A program made the translations under genes and the position numbers. A stretch of DNA of 64,000 nucleotides from Phycisphaerales bacterium AB-hyl4. GTDB taxonomy: Bacteria; Planctomycetota; Phycisphaerae; Phycisphaerales; Phycisphaeraceae. A model generated the notes under the pieces. The model made no database searches. It saw nothing but the letters and a program-made list of their open reading frames with translations, and had not been told where the DNA came from. The stretch lies in NCBI GenBank assembly GCA_041821185.1, contig JBGUBD010000009.1, positions 1 through 64,000 on the forward strand. The letters are read 5' to 3'. Position 1 is the first letter of the stretch. Each line of letters starts with the position of its first letter. This document shows, one piece after another, positions 51,246 to 58,793 of the stretch.

Positions 51246-52945
51246 ATGGAGCGTGGCGTGCCCCAGCCGCCGCCGCCGGGGGTTTGGATTTCGAGCGTAT
51301 CGCCTGGCTGACAGGTGATGGTGCACTTGCCGGGGAGTGGTTCGCGTTTGCCGTTGGGGTGGATGAGGATGTTGCGGCCGGGCTGTGCGGGCTCGCCCCC
51401 GGCGAGGCCGTAGGGAGCGTGGCGTCGGCGTTCGGTGAGCAGTGTGAGTTGGACGGGGGTGTCGAAGGTGTATCGTCGGATGAGTCCGTCGCCGCCTGCG
51501 TGTTTGCCCGCGCCGCCTGAGCCGGTGCGGATGGCGTAGGCCTGGACGCGGAAGGGGTAGGCGTGTTCGAGCGCTTCGACGGGGGTGTTGAGGGTGTTGG
51601 TCATGTGAGTGTGGATGGCGTGGCCGCCGGGCGCGTGGGGGCCTGCGCCCGCGCCGCCGGCGAGCGTTTCGTAGTAGGCGAAAGGCGGGTGGGAATGTGG
51701 AATGTGGGATGTTGGATGGGGGATGTTGGAGGGGCCGGGGGGCGTTTGGGTGAGATTCGACATTCGCGATGCCACATCCGACATGTTCTCCGTGCTGCCG
51801 ATGGTGAGGTTGTTCATCGAGCCGGCGCTGGCGGCGGGGGCGATGTCGGGCAGTGCCTGGGCGATCGCGCCGAAGAGGGTGTCGACGATGCGCTGGCTGG
51901 TTTCGACGTTGCCGCCTGCGACGGCGGCGGGGTAGGTGGCGTCGACGATGGAGCCGGGGCGGGTGAGCAGGGTGACGGGGCGGAGGACGCCGGAGTTGGA
52001 GGGGATGTCGCTGCCGGGGTCGCTGGCGGCGAGGCAGCGGAAGACGTACATGGTGGCGGAGAGGGCGATCGCGCGGACGGCGTTAACGGGGCCGAGCGTC
52101 TGGTCGTCGCTTTCGCGGAGGTCGACGGTGGCGTGGTCGGCTGCGATGGTGAGGGTGCAACGGATGGCGATGTCGTTGTTGCCGTGGCCGTCGTCGTCGA
52201 GCAGGTCGTGGAAGTGATATTGGCCGTCGGGGAGTTTGTGGATGAGGTTGCGGACGAACCGGGCGGTGTAGTCCTGCAACGCGGCGGCGCAATGGGCGAG
52301 GCGCTCAGGCGTGTGGTGTTCGGTGAGTGAGGTGAGTCGGGTGATGCCGACGTCGAGGGCGGCGCATTGCGCGAGCAGGTCGCCGCGGCGTTCGTCGGGC
52401 GTGCGGGTCTGGTTGCAGATGTTGGTGATCAGGTCTTCGGTGAGGCGGGAGGGTGGGATGCGGACGCCTTCGTCGTCGATGTGTTGTGAGATGGGCAGCG
52501 AGCCGGGCGTGATGCCGCCGACGTCGGCGTGGTGTGCGCGGTTGGCGACGTAGAAGTCTGGCGGGGCGGCAGCGTTTGGCGTGGCGGTGAGGAAACAGGG
52601 GGCGACGACGGTGATGTCGGGCAGGTGTGTGCCGCCGGCGTAGGGGTCGTTGACGATGAAGCGGTCGCCGGGGCGCATTGTGGCGGGGTCGAACTTTTCG
52701 AGCACGGCTTTGACCGACAGTGGCGCGGAGCCGAGGTGGACGGGGATGTGTGCTGCCTGGGCGATCATGTCGCCTTGCGGGTCAAAGATGGCGCAGGAGA
52801 AGTCGCGCCGCTCTTTGATGTTGGGCGAGTAGGCGGAGCGCATGAGGCGGACGCCCATTTCTTCAGCGATGGAAGCGAACAGGTGTTTGAAGACTTCAAG
52901 CTCGATCGGGTCGAGCGTGGCGGTGTCATGGTTGGTGGTGTTCAT
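51242..52945 (-). CDS. hyuB: Hydantoinase B/oxoprolinase-family protein HyuB, with repeat-derived insert
   Basis: A 567-aa HyuB-type subunit. The family segments are DPIELEVFKHLFASIAEEMGVRLMRSAYSPNIKERRDFSCAIFD, GDRFIVNDPYAGGTHLPDI, HHADVGGITPGSLP, SAGSMNNLTIG, and YYETLAGGAGAG. Between the last two, an unusual stretch of roughly 37 residues (about 385-421, MSDVASRMSN to PHSHPP) is coded by a degenerate repeat. Family members usually pass almost directly from MNN-type to YYET. The ATG at 52945 lies inside the end of hyuA (20 bp overlap). With HyuA it would open hydantoin- or oxoproline-like rings using ATP. Confidence 0.9.
   Translation of the reverse strand: MNTTNHDTATLDPIELEVFKHLFASIAEEMGVRLMRSAYSPNIKERRDFSCAIFDPQGDMIAQAAHIPVHLGSAPLSVKAVLEKFDPATMRPGDRFIVNDPYAGGTHLPDITVVAPCFLTATPNAAAPPDFYVANRAHHADVGGITPGSLPISQHIDDEGVRIPPSRLTEDLITNICNQTRTPDERRGDLLAQCAALDVGITRLTSLTEHHTPERLAHCAAALQDYTARFVRNLIHKLPDGQYHFHDLLDDDGHGNNDIAIRCTLTIAADHATVDLRESDDQTLGPVNAVRAIALSATMYVFRCLAASDPGSDIPSNSGVLRPVTLLTRPGSIVDATYPAAVAGGNVETSQRIVDTLFGAIAQALPDIAPAASAGSMNNLTIGSTENMSDVASRMSNLTQTPPGPSNIPHPTSHIPHSHPPFAYYETLAGGAGAGPHAPGGHAIHTHMTNTLNTPVEALEHAYPFRVQAYAIRTGSGGAGKHAGGDGLIRRYTFDTPVQLTLLTERRRHAPYGLAGGEPAQPGRNILIHPNGKREPLPGKCTITCQPGDTLEIQTPGGGGWGTPRSI
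51680..51790. repeat. Degenerate inverted repeat inside hyuB
   Basis: Repeated GGAATGTGG / GGGATGTTGG-type units (51692-51730) face loosely matching GACATTCGCG / CCACATCCGACATG units (51758-51786). They code for the anomalous insert in HyuB. Units of this sort normally occur between genes. Confidence 0.6.
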
Positions 52946-55076
52946 CTTGTCGCTTGAGCATGAGTTGGCCGAGCGTATTGACGACGCCGTGCCAGTCGGG
53001 CGGGATGAGGGTGGTGGCGGAGTATTCGGTGATGATGGTGCGCGGCGGGAGGCGGTCGTTGGCTCGGAGGGCGTCGCGCGGGATGGCGTGCCAGGTGTGT
53101 TGATGTTCGCCTTCGTGGACGGTGACGTCGCGGGTGGCGGGGGGCGGGCTGTTTTCGTTGCGTGGGGCGAGGGGTGGAATGTTGACGGGTTGCTCGCGGC
53201 CGGAGGCTTGCCAGCGGGCGGCGACGAGTTCGATGGGTTTGTCGGCGGCGGTGTAGCCGTAGAGTCGCTGGTGCTCGTCGAGGAAGCGGGCGATGGGGTT
53301 GGGGTGATCGAAGGGGACGGTGATTTCGTAGGACTGGCCGAGGTATCGCATGTCGATCGCGCGGTGGTCGAGGCGGTCGGCGTCGGGGAGGTTTTCGTTG
53401 GCCATCGCGGCGTCGGCCTGTTGCTTGAGTGTGGCGAAGGCGGCCTGCACGGCGGGGTGTGATTCGAGGTTCGCGTCGTCGGGTTGCACGGTGACGAGCA
53501 GGGCGTGGGAGAAGGTGTAGGTGGGCGTTGCGCCGAGCATGCCGACGGCGCTGAGCAGGCCGGCATGTTGCGGGACGAGGACGCGGGTGATGCCGACGGC
53601 GTCGGCGAGTCGGCAGGCGTGCAGTCCGCCCGCGCCGCCGAAGGGGACGAGCGTGAAGCGGCGCGGATCGCGGCCGCGCTGGAGTGAGATGCGGTGCACG
53701 GCTCGGGCCATGGTCGCCTCGGCGATGCGGAGGATGCCCGCGGCGGTGTCGTGCAGGGCGAGGTTGGCGCGCGTGGCGATGGTGTGGACGGCGGCCTCGG
53801 CGCGGGCGCGGTCGATGGCGAGATCTTCGCCGAGCGAGATGTCGGTTGGCAGGTGGCCGAGGGCGACGTGTGCGTCGGTGACGGTGGCGAGGGGTTGGTC
53901 GGGTTGTTGTCGGCCGTAGCATGCCGGGCCGGGGTTGGCGCCGGCGGACTGGGGGCCGACGCGCAGCGCGCCGCCGGGGTCGAGCCAGGCGATCGAGCCG
54001 CCGCCCGCGCCGACGGTGTGCATGTCGATCATGGGCAGGCGGACGGGCAGGTCGCCTGCTTCGCCTTCGCTGGTGAGCACGGCTTTGGGATCGCAGAGCG
54101 CGACGTCGGTGCTCGTGCCGCCCATGTCGAAGCTGATGATGCCTTCGACGTCGGCGTGCTTCGCGACCGCGGCTGCGCCGAGTACGCCGCCCGCGGGTCC
54201 GGAGAGTACGGTGCGGACGGGGGCGTTGCGGATGACGTCTGGCGGCAGCGTTCCGCCGTGTGATGCCATGATGCGCAGGTTGGCTTCGCCGAGTTCGTGC
54301 GTGAGTCGATCGAGATAGCGCACCATTTTCGGCGCGACGACGGCGTTGACGACGCAGGTGGCGGCGCGTTCGTACTCGCGATACTCCGGCAGCAGTTCGT
54401 GGGAGACGGTCAGGTGCAGGTCGCGGCCGAAGGCATCGCGTAAGGCGTCGGCGATGCGGCGCTCGTGCTGCGGATTGGCGTAGCTGTGCAGCAGACTGAT
54501 GGCGACGGCGGTGACGTTGAGGTTGCGCAGTTGCTCGATGAGGGTATCGATGTCGGTCTGGTTGAGCGGCTGAAGCACGCGGCCGTCGTGCGCGATGCGC
54601 TCCGGCACGCCGAGGCAGCGGTCGGTGGGGATGGGTGGTTTGGGACGATGGGGGACGAGTGCGTAGAGGTCCGGCCGATGCTGGCGGGCGATGGCGAGGG
54701 TGTGCTCGAAGCCTGCGGTGGTGATGAAGGCGGTGTTTGGTTTCGAGTTCCGAGTTTCGAGTTTCGAGTTGGGGTGGCTGGCCGAACTAGAAACTCGAAA
54801 CTCGGAACTCGAAACTTCCTCGATGAGTGCATTGGTGGCGACAGTGGAGCCGTGGATGACGTGCGGGGGGTGGTCGTGGCGTGAAGGGCGGTTGGCTTTG
54901 CGGAGCAGGTGATCGATGCCGACGAGGACGGCGCGGGCCGGGTCGTCGGGGGTGGACAGCAGTTTGTGCGTGGTGTGGACGCGACGGTTCACGTCGAGCA
55001 GCACGAGGTCGGTGAACGTGCCGCCGGTGTCGACGCCGACGTACACTGGGGCGTTTGTGACGGTTGATCGCTGCAC
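52926..55076 (-). CDS. hyuA: Hydantoinase A/oxoprolinase-family protein HyuA, with palindrome-derived insert
   Basis: A 716-aa HyuA-type subunit of the ASKHA ATPase superfamily. YVGVDTGGTFTDLVLLD (residues 12-28) is the first phosphate loop, HGSTVATNALIEE the next conserved segment, ISFDMGGTSTDVAL the second phosphate loop, and GGGSIAW and LVPFGGAGGLHA follow. Residues 88-113 (VSSSEFRVSS to SKP) interrupt the usual ALIE..TALITT passage and are coded by a 76-bp palindrome. The frame is kept, and the rest of the protein is complete. The ATPase subunit pairs with HyuB encoded downstream. Confidence 0.92.
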   Translation of the reverse strand: MQRSTVTNAPVYVGVDTGGTFTDLVLLDVNRRVHTTHKLLSTPDDPARAVLVGIDHLLRKANRPSRHDHPPHVIHGSTVATNALIEEVSSSEFRVSSSASHPNSKLETRNSKPNTAFITTAGFEHTLAIARQHRPDLYALVPHRPKPPIPTDRCLGVPERIAHDGRVLQPLNQTDIDTLIEQLRNLNVTAVAISLLHSYANPQHERRIADALRDAFGRDLHLTVSHELLPEYREYERAATCVVNAVVAPKMVRYLDRLTHELGEANLRIMASHGGTLPPDVIRNAPVRTVLSGPAGGVLGAAAVAKHADVEGIISFDMGGTSTDVALCDPKAVLTSEGEAGDLPVRLPMIDMHTVGAGGGSIAWLDPGGALRVGPQSAGANPGPACYGRQQPDQPLATVTDAHVALGHLPTDISLGEDLAIDRARAEAAVHTIATRANLALHDTAAGILRIAEATMARAVHRISLQRGRDPRRFTLVPFGGAGGLHACRLADAVGITRVLVPQHAGLLSAVGMLGATPTYTFSHALLVTVQPDDANLESHPAVQAAFATLKQQADAAMANENLPDADRLDHRAIDMRYLGQSYEITVPFDHPNPIARFLDEHQRLYGYTAADKPIELVAARWQASGREQPVNIPPLAPRNENSPPPATRDVTVHEGEHQHTWHAIPRDALRANDRLPPRTIITEYSATTLIPPDWHGVVNTLGQLMLKRQDEHHQP
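54740..54815. repeat. 76-bp palindromic element inside hyuA (25-bp perfect arms)
   Basis: The arms 54740-54764 and 54791-54815 are exact reverse complements built of TTTCGAGTT units, with a 26-nt loop. It is read through in hyuA as residues 88-113. A diverged member of the same family stands between gatC and gatA (55591-55648) and a fragment at about 1497-1511. Confidence 0.9.
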
Positions 55077-55159
55077 GGGTGCGGTTTTACCACAAACTGT
55101 TTGCCGTGTGGGGGATGTCGGCTTTGTCGTGATCGCGTTCGGTGGGTATCCTCATCGCC

Positions 55160-55570
55160 ATGACAGAGAATTCTCCCACCCCCGGAAGTCCCGGAAGCCC
55201 CGGAAGCCCCGGAAGCCCCGGAAGCCCCGGAAGCCCCGGCACCCCCGGAAGTACGTCTGAAGCGCCTGGCCGCATCACGGAGCAGCAGGTGCGGCATGTG
55301 GCGAAGCTCAGCCGACTTCGGCTTAGCGACGATCAGGTGCACCAGTTCACCGAGCAGTTGGCTGACGTGCTGGACTACGTGGCGAAGCTCAATGAGTTGG
55401 ACGTGGAGAACGTAGAGCCGATGGCTCACGCGATGGACCTGCTGAACGTGCTGCGTGAAGACGCGGAGAAGCAGGGTCTGTCGGTGGAGGAAGCGCTAGG
55501 CAATGCGCCGGACGCGTCGCCGCCGTTCTTCAAAGTGCCCAAAGTGCTCGGCGAAGCGAGCGGAGCGTGA
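55160..55570 (+). CDS. gatC: Aspartyl/glutamyl-tRNA amidotransferase subunit C with Pro-Gly-Ser tail
   Basis: GatC is the small clamp subunit of the GatCAB complex, which turns Glu-tRNA(Gln) or Asp-tRNA(Asn) into the amide form. The usual core runs from about residue 38 (ITEQQVRHVAKLSRLRLSDDQV) to the end (PPFFKVPKVL). It is preceded by a tail of about 30 residues that is mostly a Pro-Gly-Ser tandem run coded by a 9-bp repeat. The start used is ATG 55160. gatA follows on the same strand, separated by a palindrome. Confidence 0.92.
   Translation: MTENSPTPGSPGSPGSPGSPGSPGSPGTPGSTSEAPGRITEQQVRHVAKLSRLRLSDDQVHQFTEQLADVLDYVAKLNELDVENVEPMAHAMDLLNVLREDAEKQGLSVEEALGNAPDASPPFFKVPKVLGEASGA
55181..55252 (+). 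repeat. 9-bp tandem repeat (CCCGGAAG[CT]) in gatC
   Basis: Six head-to-tail copies of CCCGGAAGC/T (55181-55234), one variant CCCGGCACC and a further CCCGGAAGT. The unit is codon-aligned and reads Pro-Gly-Ser. Unit number may vary between strains. Confidence 0.85.
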
Positions 55571-55590
55571 TAACCGGTTTCGAGTTTCTG

Positions 55591-55648
55591 GTTCCGAGTT
55601 TCGAGTTTGCAGCGATGCGAACCGGCTTGGCAACTCGAAACTCGGAAC
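55591..55648. repeat. Palindromic element between gatC and gatA
   Basis: A 17-bp perfect inverted repeat (GTTCCGAGTTTCGAGTT and its complement, 55591-55607 and 55632-55648) lies in a larger imperfect one (about 55577-55664). It has the same unit as the element inside hyuA. Confidence 0.8.
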
Positions 55649-55672
55649 TCGAAACCAGAAACTGATTGAACG

Positions 55673-57142
55673 ATGAACCCTACCGAAACCACCCTCGTTG
55701 AACTGCGTGATGCGATTGCGGCCAAGGATGTGTCGGCCGAGCAGGCGACGCGCGCTTATCTGGACCGAATCGAATCGCTCGACGGCAAGCTGCATGCGTA
55801 CCACGAAGTGTTCGCGGAGCGGGCGATGGAGCGCGCACGCGATGTGGATGCGGGCAAGCTCACTGGCGCGCTGGCCGGCGTGCCCGTGGCGATCAAGGAT
55901 GTGCTGGCGACGCAGCGCGGCACGACGACGTGCTCGTCGCGGATGCTCGAAGGCTTCAAAGCGCCGTACCGCGCGACGGTGGTGCGCAAGCTGGAAGAGG
56001 CTGGTGCGATCATCCTCGGCAAGACGAACATGGACGAGTTCGCAATGGGCTCGTCGTGCGAGCATTGCGCGTGGGGGCCGGTGACGAATCCGTGGGGTGA
56101 GAATCGCGTGCCCGGCGGCAGCAGCGGCGGGGCGGCGGCGGCGATGGCGGCGGATATGTGTGCCGGCTCGATCGGCTCGGATACGGGGGGCTCGATTCGA
56201 CAGCCGGCGTCGTTGTGTGGCGTGGTGGGGCTCAAGCCGACGTATGGGCGCGTGTCGCGATGGGGGCTGGTGGCGTTTGCTTCAAGCCTCGACCAGCTTG
56301 GCCCGTTCAGTCACACGATCGCGGACGCAGCGCTGCTGCTGAAGGTGATGGCTGGGCATGATCCGCTGGACTCGACGAGCGCGAACATTGCCGTGCCGGA
56401 CGATCTGGATGATGTCGACATCAAGCCGGAGAAGCTGCGCATCGGCCTGGCGAAGCAATACATGTCCGACCAGAACGACCCGGCGATGAACGAGGCGATC
56501 GAAAAAGCGAAGCAGGTTTACCAGCAACTCGGCGCGGAGATTGTTGAAGTCGACTTGCCGCATACCGATTATGGCATCCCGGTGTATTACATCGTCGCGA
56601 CGGCCGAGGCGTCGAGCAACCTCGCGCGATACGACGGTGTGCACTATGGGCATCGCACGACGCAGGCGGAAGACCTTGTCGATCTCTACTCGCGCAGCCG
56701 AAGCGAAGGCTTCGGTGATGAGGTGAAGCGACGCATCATGCTTGGCACGTATGCGCTGTCCAGCGGCTATTACGACGCCTACTACTTGCGTGCGTTGAAG
56801 GTCAGGCGGTTGATCAAGCAGGACTTTGACAGCGCGTTTGAGAAATGCGATGCGATCCTCTGTCCGACGACGACCGGGCCTGCGTTCAAGATGGGCGAAA
56901 AAACAGATGACCCGTTGTCGATGTATCTCAATGACGTTTACACCGTGCCCGCGAGTCTGGCGGGTATCCCGGGTGTGACGCTGCCTGGCGGCTTTGCGGA
57001 TGCGGAGGGGCAGCGGCTGCCGCTTGGCATTCAATTGCTGGGGCCAGCGTATCAGGAGGCGAAGTTGCTGCGTATTGCGCGCTGCTACGAGGCGCAGACG
57101 GATCATCATCGTGCACGGCCGACGACGGCCGGCGCGGTGTGA
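55673..57142 (+). CDS. gatA: Aspartyl/glutamyl-tRNA amidotransferase subunit A
   Basis: A 489-aa amidase-signature glutaminase of the GatCAB complex. The catalytic Lys lies in PVAIKDVLATQ, and the two Ser in the signature GGSSGGAAAAMAADMCAGSIGSDTGGSIRQPAS. GKTNMDEFAMGSS and VGLKPTYGRVSRWGL fit GatA. It is 102 bp downstream of gatC. gatB is not in this window. Confidence 0.95.
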   Translation: MNPTETTLVELRDAIAAKDVSAEQATRAYLDRIESLDGKLHAYHEVFAERAMERARDVDAGKLTGALAGVPVAIKDVLATQRGTTTCSSRMLEGFKAPYRATVVRKLEEAGAIILGKTNMDEFAMGSSCEHCAWGPVTNPWGENRVPGGSSGGAAAAMAADMCAGSIGSDTGGSIRQPASLCGVVGLKPTYGRVSRWGLVAFASSLDQLGPFSHTIADAALLLKVMAGHDPLDSTSANIAVPDDLDDVDIKPEKLRIGLAKQYMSDQNDPAMNEAIEKAKQVYQQLGAEIVEVDLPHTDYGIPVYYIVATAEASSNLARYDGVHYGHRTTQAEDLVDLYSRSRSEGFGDEVKRRIMLGTYALSSGYYDAYYLRALKVRRLIKQDFDSAFEKCDAILCPTTTGPAFKMGEKTDDPLSMYLNDVYTVPASLAGIPGVTLPGGFADAEGQRLPLGIQLLGPAYQEAKLLRIARCYEAQTDHHRARPTTAGAV

Positions 57143-57416
57143 ACGTCGACCCTGCACGCATGTTGCTGGGGGAAAGCCTTAATCTGCGAGCGTGACTGGG
57201 GTTGACGCCGTAGAATCCCGGGACGCAACTGAAGCAGTGCGTGGGGATGAGCGGGAAGTGCGGGTGGCTGACGCCTTGGTGTGGGAGGAGCGAAATCCGA
57301 AAATTGATGACCTGGGAAGACCCCAAGCTTGATTCAGGGGTCGACATGGGCTAAAAAATGCTGGCGGAACGCCGATCACGCGCGCCGCCGCCCAACCGCA
57401 TGCTTTCTCCCCTCCG

Positions 57417-57453
57417 CCCCGTTGTCGCTTCGGCGACAGCGGGGTTTTTATTT
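57417..57453 (+). terminator. Strong rho-independent terminator
   Basis: A 12-bp stem (CCCCGTTGTCGC / GCGACAGCGGGG, with one G-U pair) has a stable TTCG loop and is followed by TTTTTATTT. It sits 275 nt after the gatA stop. The interval 57143-57416 has no supported gene. The interval includes a GACCCC/GGGGTC hairpin (about 57314-57338), so a small RNA or long 3' UTR is possible. Beyond the terminator to 57689 I see only the family B hairpin. Confidence 0.9.
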
Positions 57454-57485
57454 GGGGGTGCAGGTACGCCTACGCGGATTCGCAT

Positions 57486-57508
57486 TTAGCCGCGGGCCTT
57501 GGCCCGCG
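57486..57508. repeat. Family B hairpin with TTAGC tail (copy 2, reverse orientation)
   Basis: TTAGC is followed by an 8-bp perfect stem CGCGGGCC-TT-GGCCCGCG. On the reverse strand it reads as hairpin followed by GGCTAA, as in copies 1 and 3. Confidence 0.6.
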
Positions 57509-57689
57509 ATCTTGACCCGTTGGGCAAAAAAAGCGGTGCAAGGACCGCTGCTAAATCTTGGAATTGTAAAAACCGCTTTGTCGTACTAGCGGTTGCGAGC
57601 TTTCAATTCGCAACAAGTGCGCTGCCGACCTAAGCCGGCAGGCTGAGTGACAGTTCACACGTTGCAACTGAAACTCGAACAGGCGAGCT

Positions 57690-58166
57690 TCACGCGCGCG
57701 TGGCTTTGATGATGCGTGGCGGGTTTTGCGGTCGGCCGGCTTGCGCGTCGGCGAGCGGGGTCTGGCCGAGTTTGTCGACGATGTCCAGGCCTTCGACAAC
57801 TTTGCCGAAGGCGGTGTACTGGTTGTCGAGGTGCTGGCAGTGTTCGCGTCCGAGGCAGACGAAAAACTGCGAGCCGGCGGAGTCGGGGTCGGCAGTGCGT
57901 GCCATCGAGAGCACGCCCTTTTCATGTTTGCGATCGTTGAACTCGGCGTTGACGGTCCAGCCGGGGCCGCCCGTGCCGTCGCCGCGCGGGCAGCCGCCCT
58001 GGATGACGAAGCCGGGGATGATGCGGTGGAAGGTCAGGTCGTCGTAGAAGCCGTCGTCGACGAGCTTGAGGAAGTTGTCGGCGTGGCCGGGGGCGACGTC
58101 GTTCCACAGTTCGAGCAACAGTGTGCCTTCGGACGTTTCCAGTTTGACGCGAGGGTAGTCGGGCAT
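57690..58166 (-). CDS. Cyclophilin-type peptidyl-prolyl cis-trans isomerase
   Basis: A 158-aa single cyclophilin domain. It has TLLLELWNDVAPGHADNFLKLVDDGFYDDLTFHRIIPGFVIQGG, the hallmark GSQFFVCLG, and HLDNQYTAFGKVVEGLDIVDKL. Arg of FHRIIPGF and the QFF Phe of the active site are present. It speeds up proline isomerisation, probably in the cytoplasm since no signal is seen. Start ATG 58166. Confidence 0.93.
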   Translation of the reverse strand: MPDYPRVKLETSEGTLLLELWNDVAPGHADNFLKLVDDGFYDDLTFHRIIPGFVIQGGCPRGDGTGGPGWTVNAEFNDRKHEKGVLSMARTADPDSAGSQFFVCLGREHCQHLDNQYTAFGKVVEGLDIVDKLGQTPLADAQAGRPQNPPRIIKATRA

Positions 58167-58200
58167 GTGAAATCCAGGGTCAGGAGTCAGGGAATCGTAG

Positions 58201-58602
58201 TCAGTTGGTGTTGTGCACGGCGACGTGCAGCTTGCGTGTGCGCGGGCCGTCAAATTCGCAGAACCAGATGCCTTGCCACGTGCCGAGCACGAGTTCGCCG
58301 TCGCGGACGAGGACGGTGACGCTTGAGCCCATCATGGAGGCTTTGACATGCGAGGCGGAGTTGCCTTCGCCGTGCCGGTAGAACGGTTGGGACCAGGGCA
58401 CCATTTTATCGAGTTGAGCGAGCATGTCGTGGACGACGTCGGGGTCGGCGTTTTCGTTGATGGTGATGCCGGCGGTGGTGTGGGGCACGTAGGCGAGGGC
58501 CTGGCCGTCACGGACGCCGGCGTCGCGGACGGCCTCGCGGACGTGGTCGGTAACGTCGAGCATTTCGTCGCGTTGATGCGTTTTGACCGAATAGCTGCGC
58601 AT
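58201..58602 (-). CDS. YjbQ family (UPF0047) protein
   Basis: A 133-aa protein with the full family plan: PHTTAGITINENADPDVVHDML, the HGEGNSASHVKASMMGSS loop and LGTWQGIWFCEFDGPRTRKLHV. The conserved His and Glu cluster forms a metal or phosphate pocket. Some members support thiamine phosphate synthesis. The start is ATG 58602; 58611 is the alternative. Confidence 0.9.
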   Translation of the reverse strand: MRSYSVKTHQRDEMLDVTDHVREAVRDAGVRDGQALAYVPHTTAGITINENADPDVVHDMLAQLDKMVPWSQPFYRHGEGNSASHVKASMMGSSVTVLVRDGELVLGTWQGIWFCEFDGPRTRKLHVAVHNTN

Positions 58603-58793
58603 GGCCGACATGATACGCGCTTGCGGCGGGGCTTGCAGGCGTCGGGACGTCACTTCTTATCGGCCGCGGCAGAGGGGCGGGAATTTATGCCGAAAATGCC
58701 GTCTGGGGTATTCAGTCGGGTCACGCCGTTGCCGATAGATGGGTGGATCGAGCGTTTCCTGCGTTCTTTGTGTTCCTTGAGGGAGGTACAACC

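Noticed and set aside
57200..57260. c-di-GMP riboswitch-like GGGACGCAA string after gatA
   Set aside because: Only this short match is present; the other conserved loops of the riboswitch are missing, and no regulated gene follows.
57329..57589. 86-aa plus-strand frame
   Set aside because: It runs through the strong terminator at 57417-57453 and has no ribosome-binding site.
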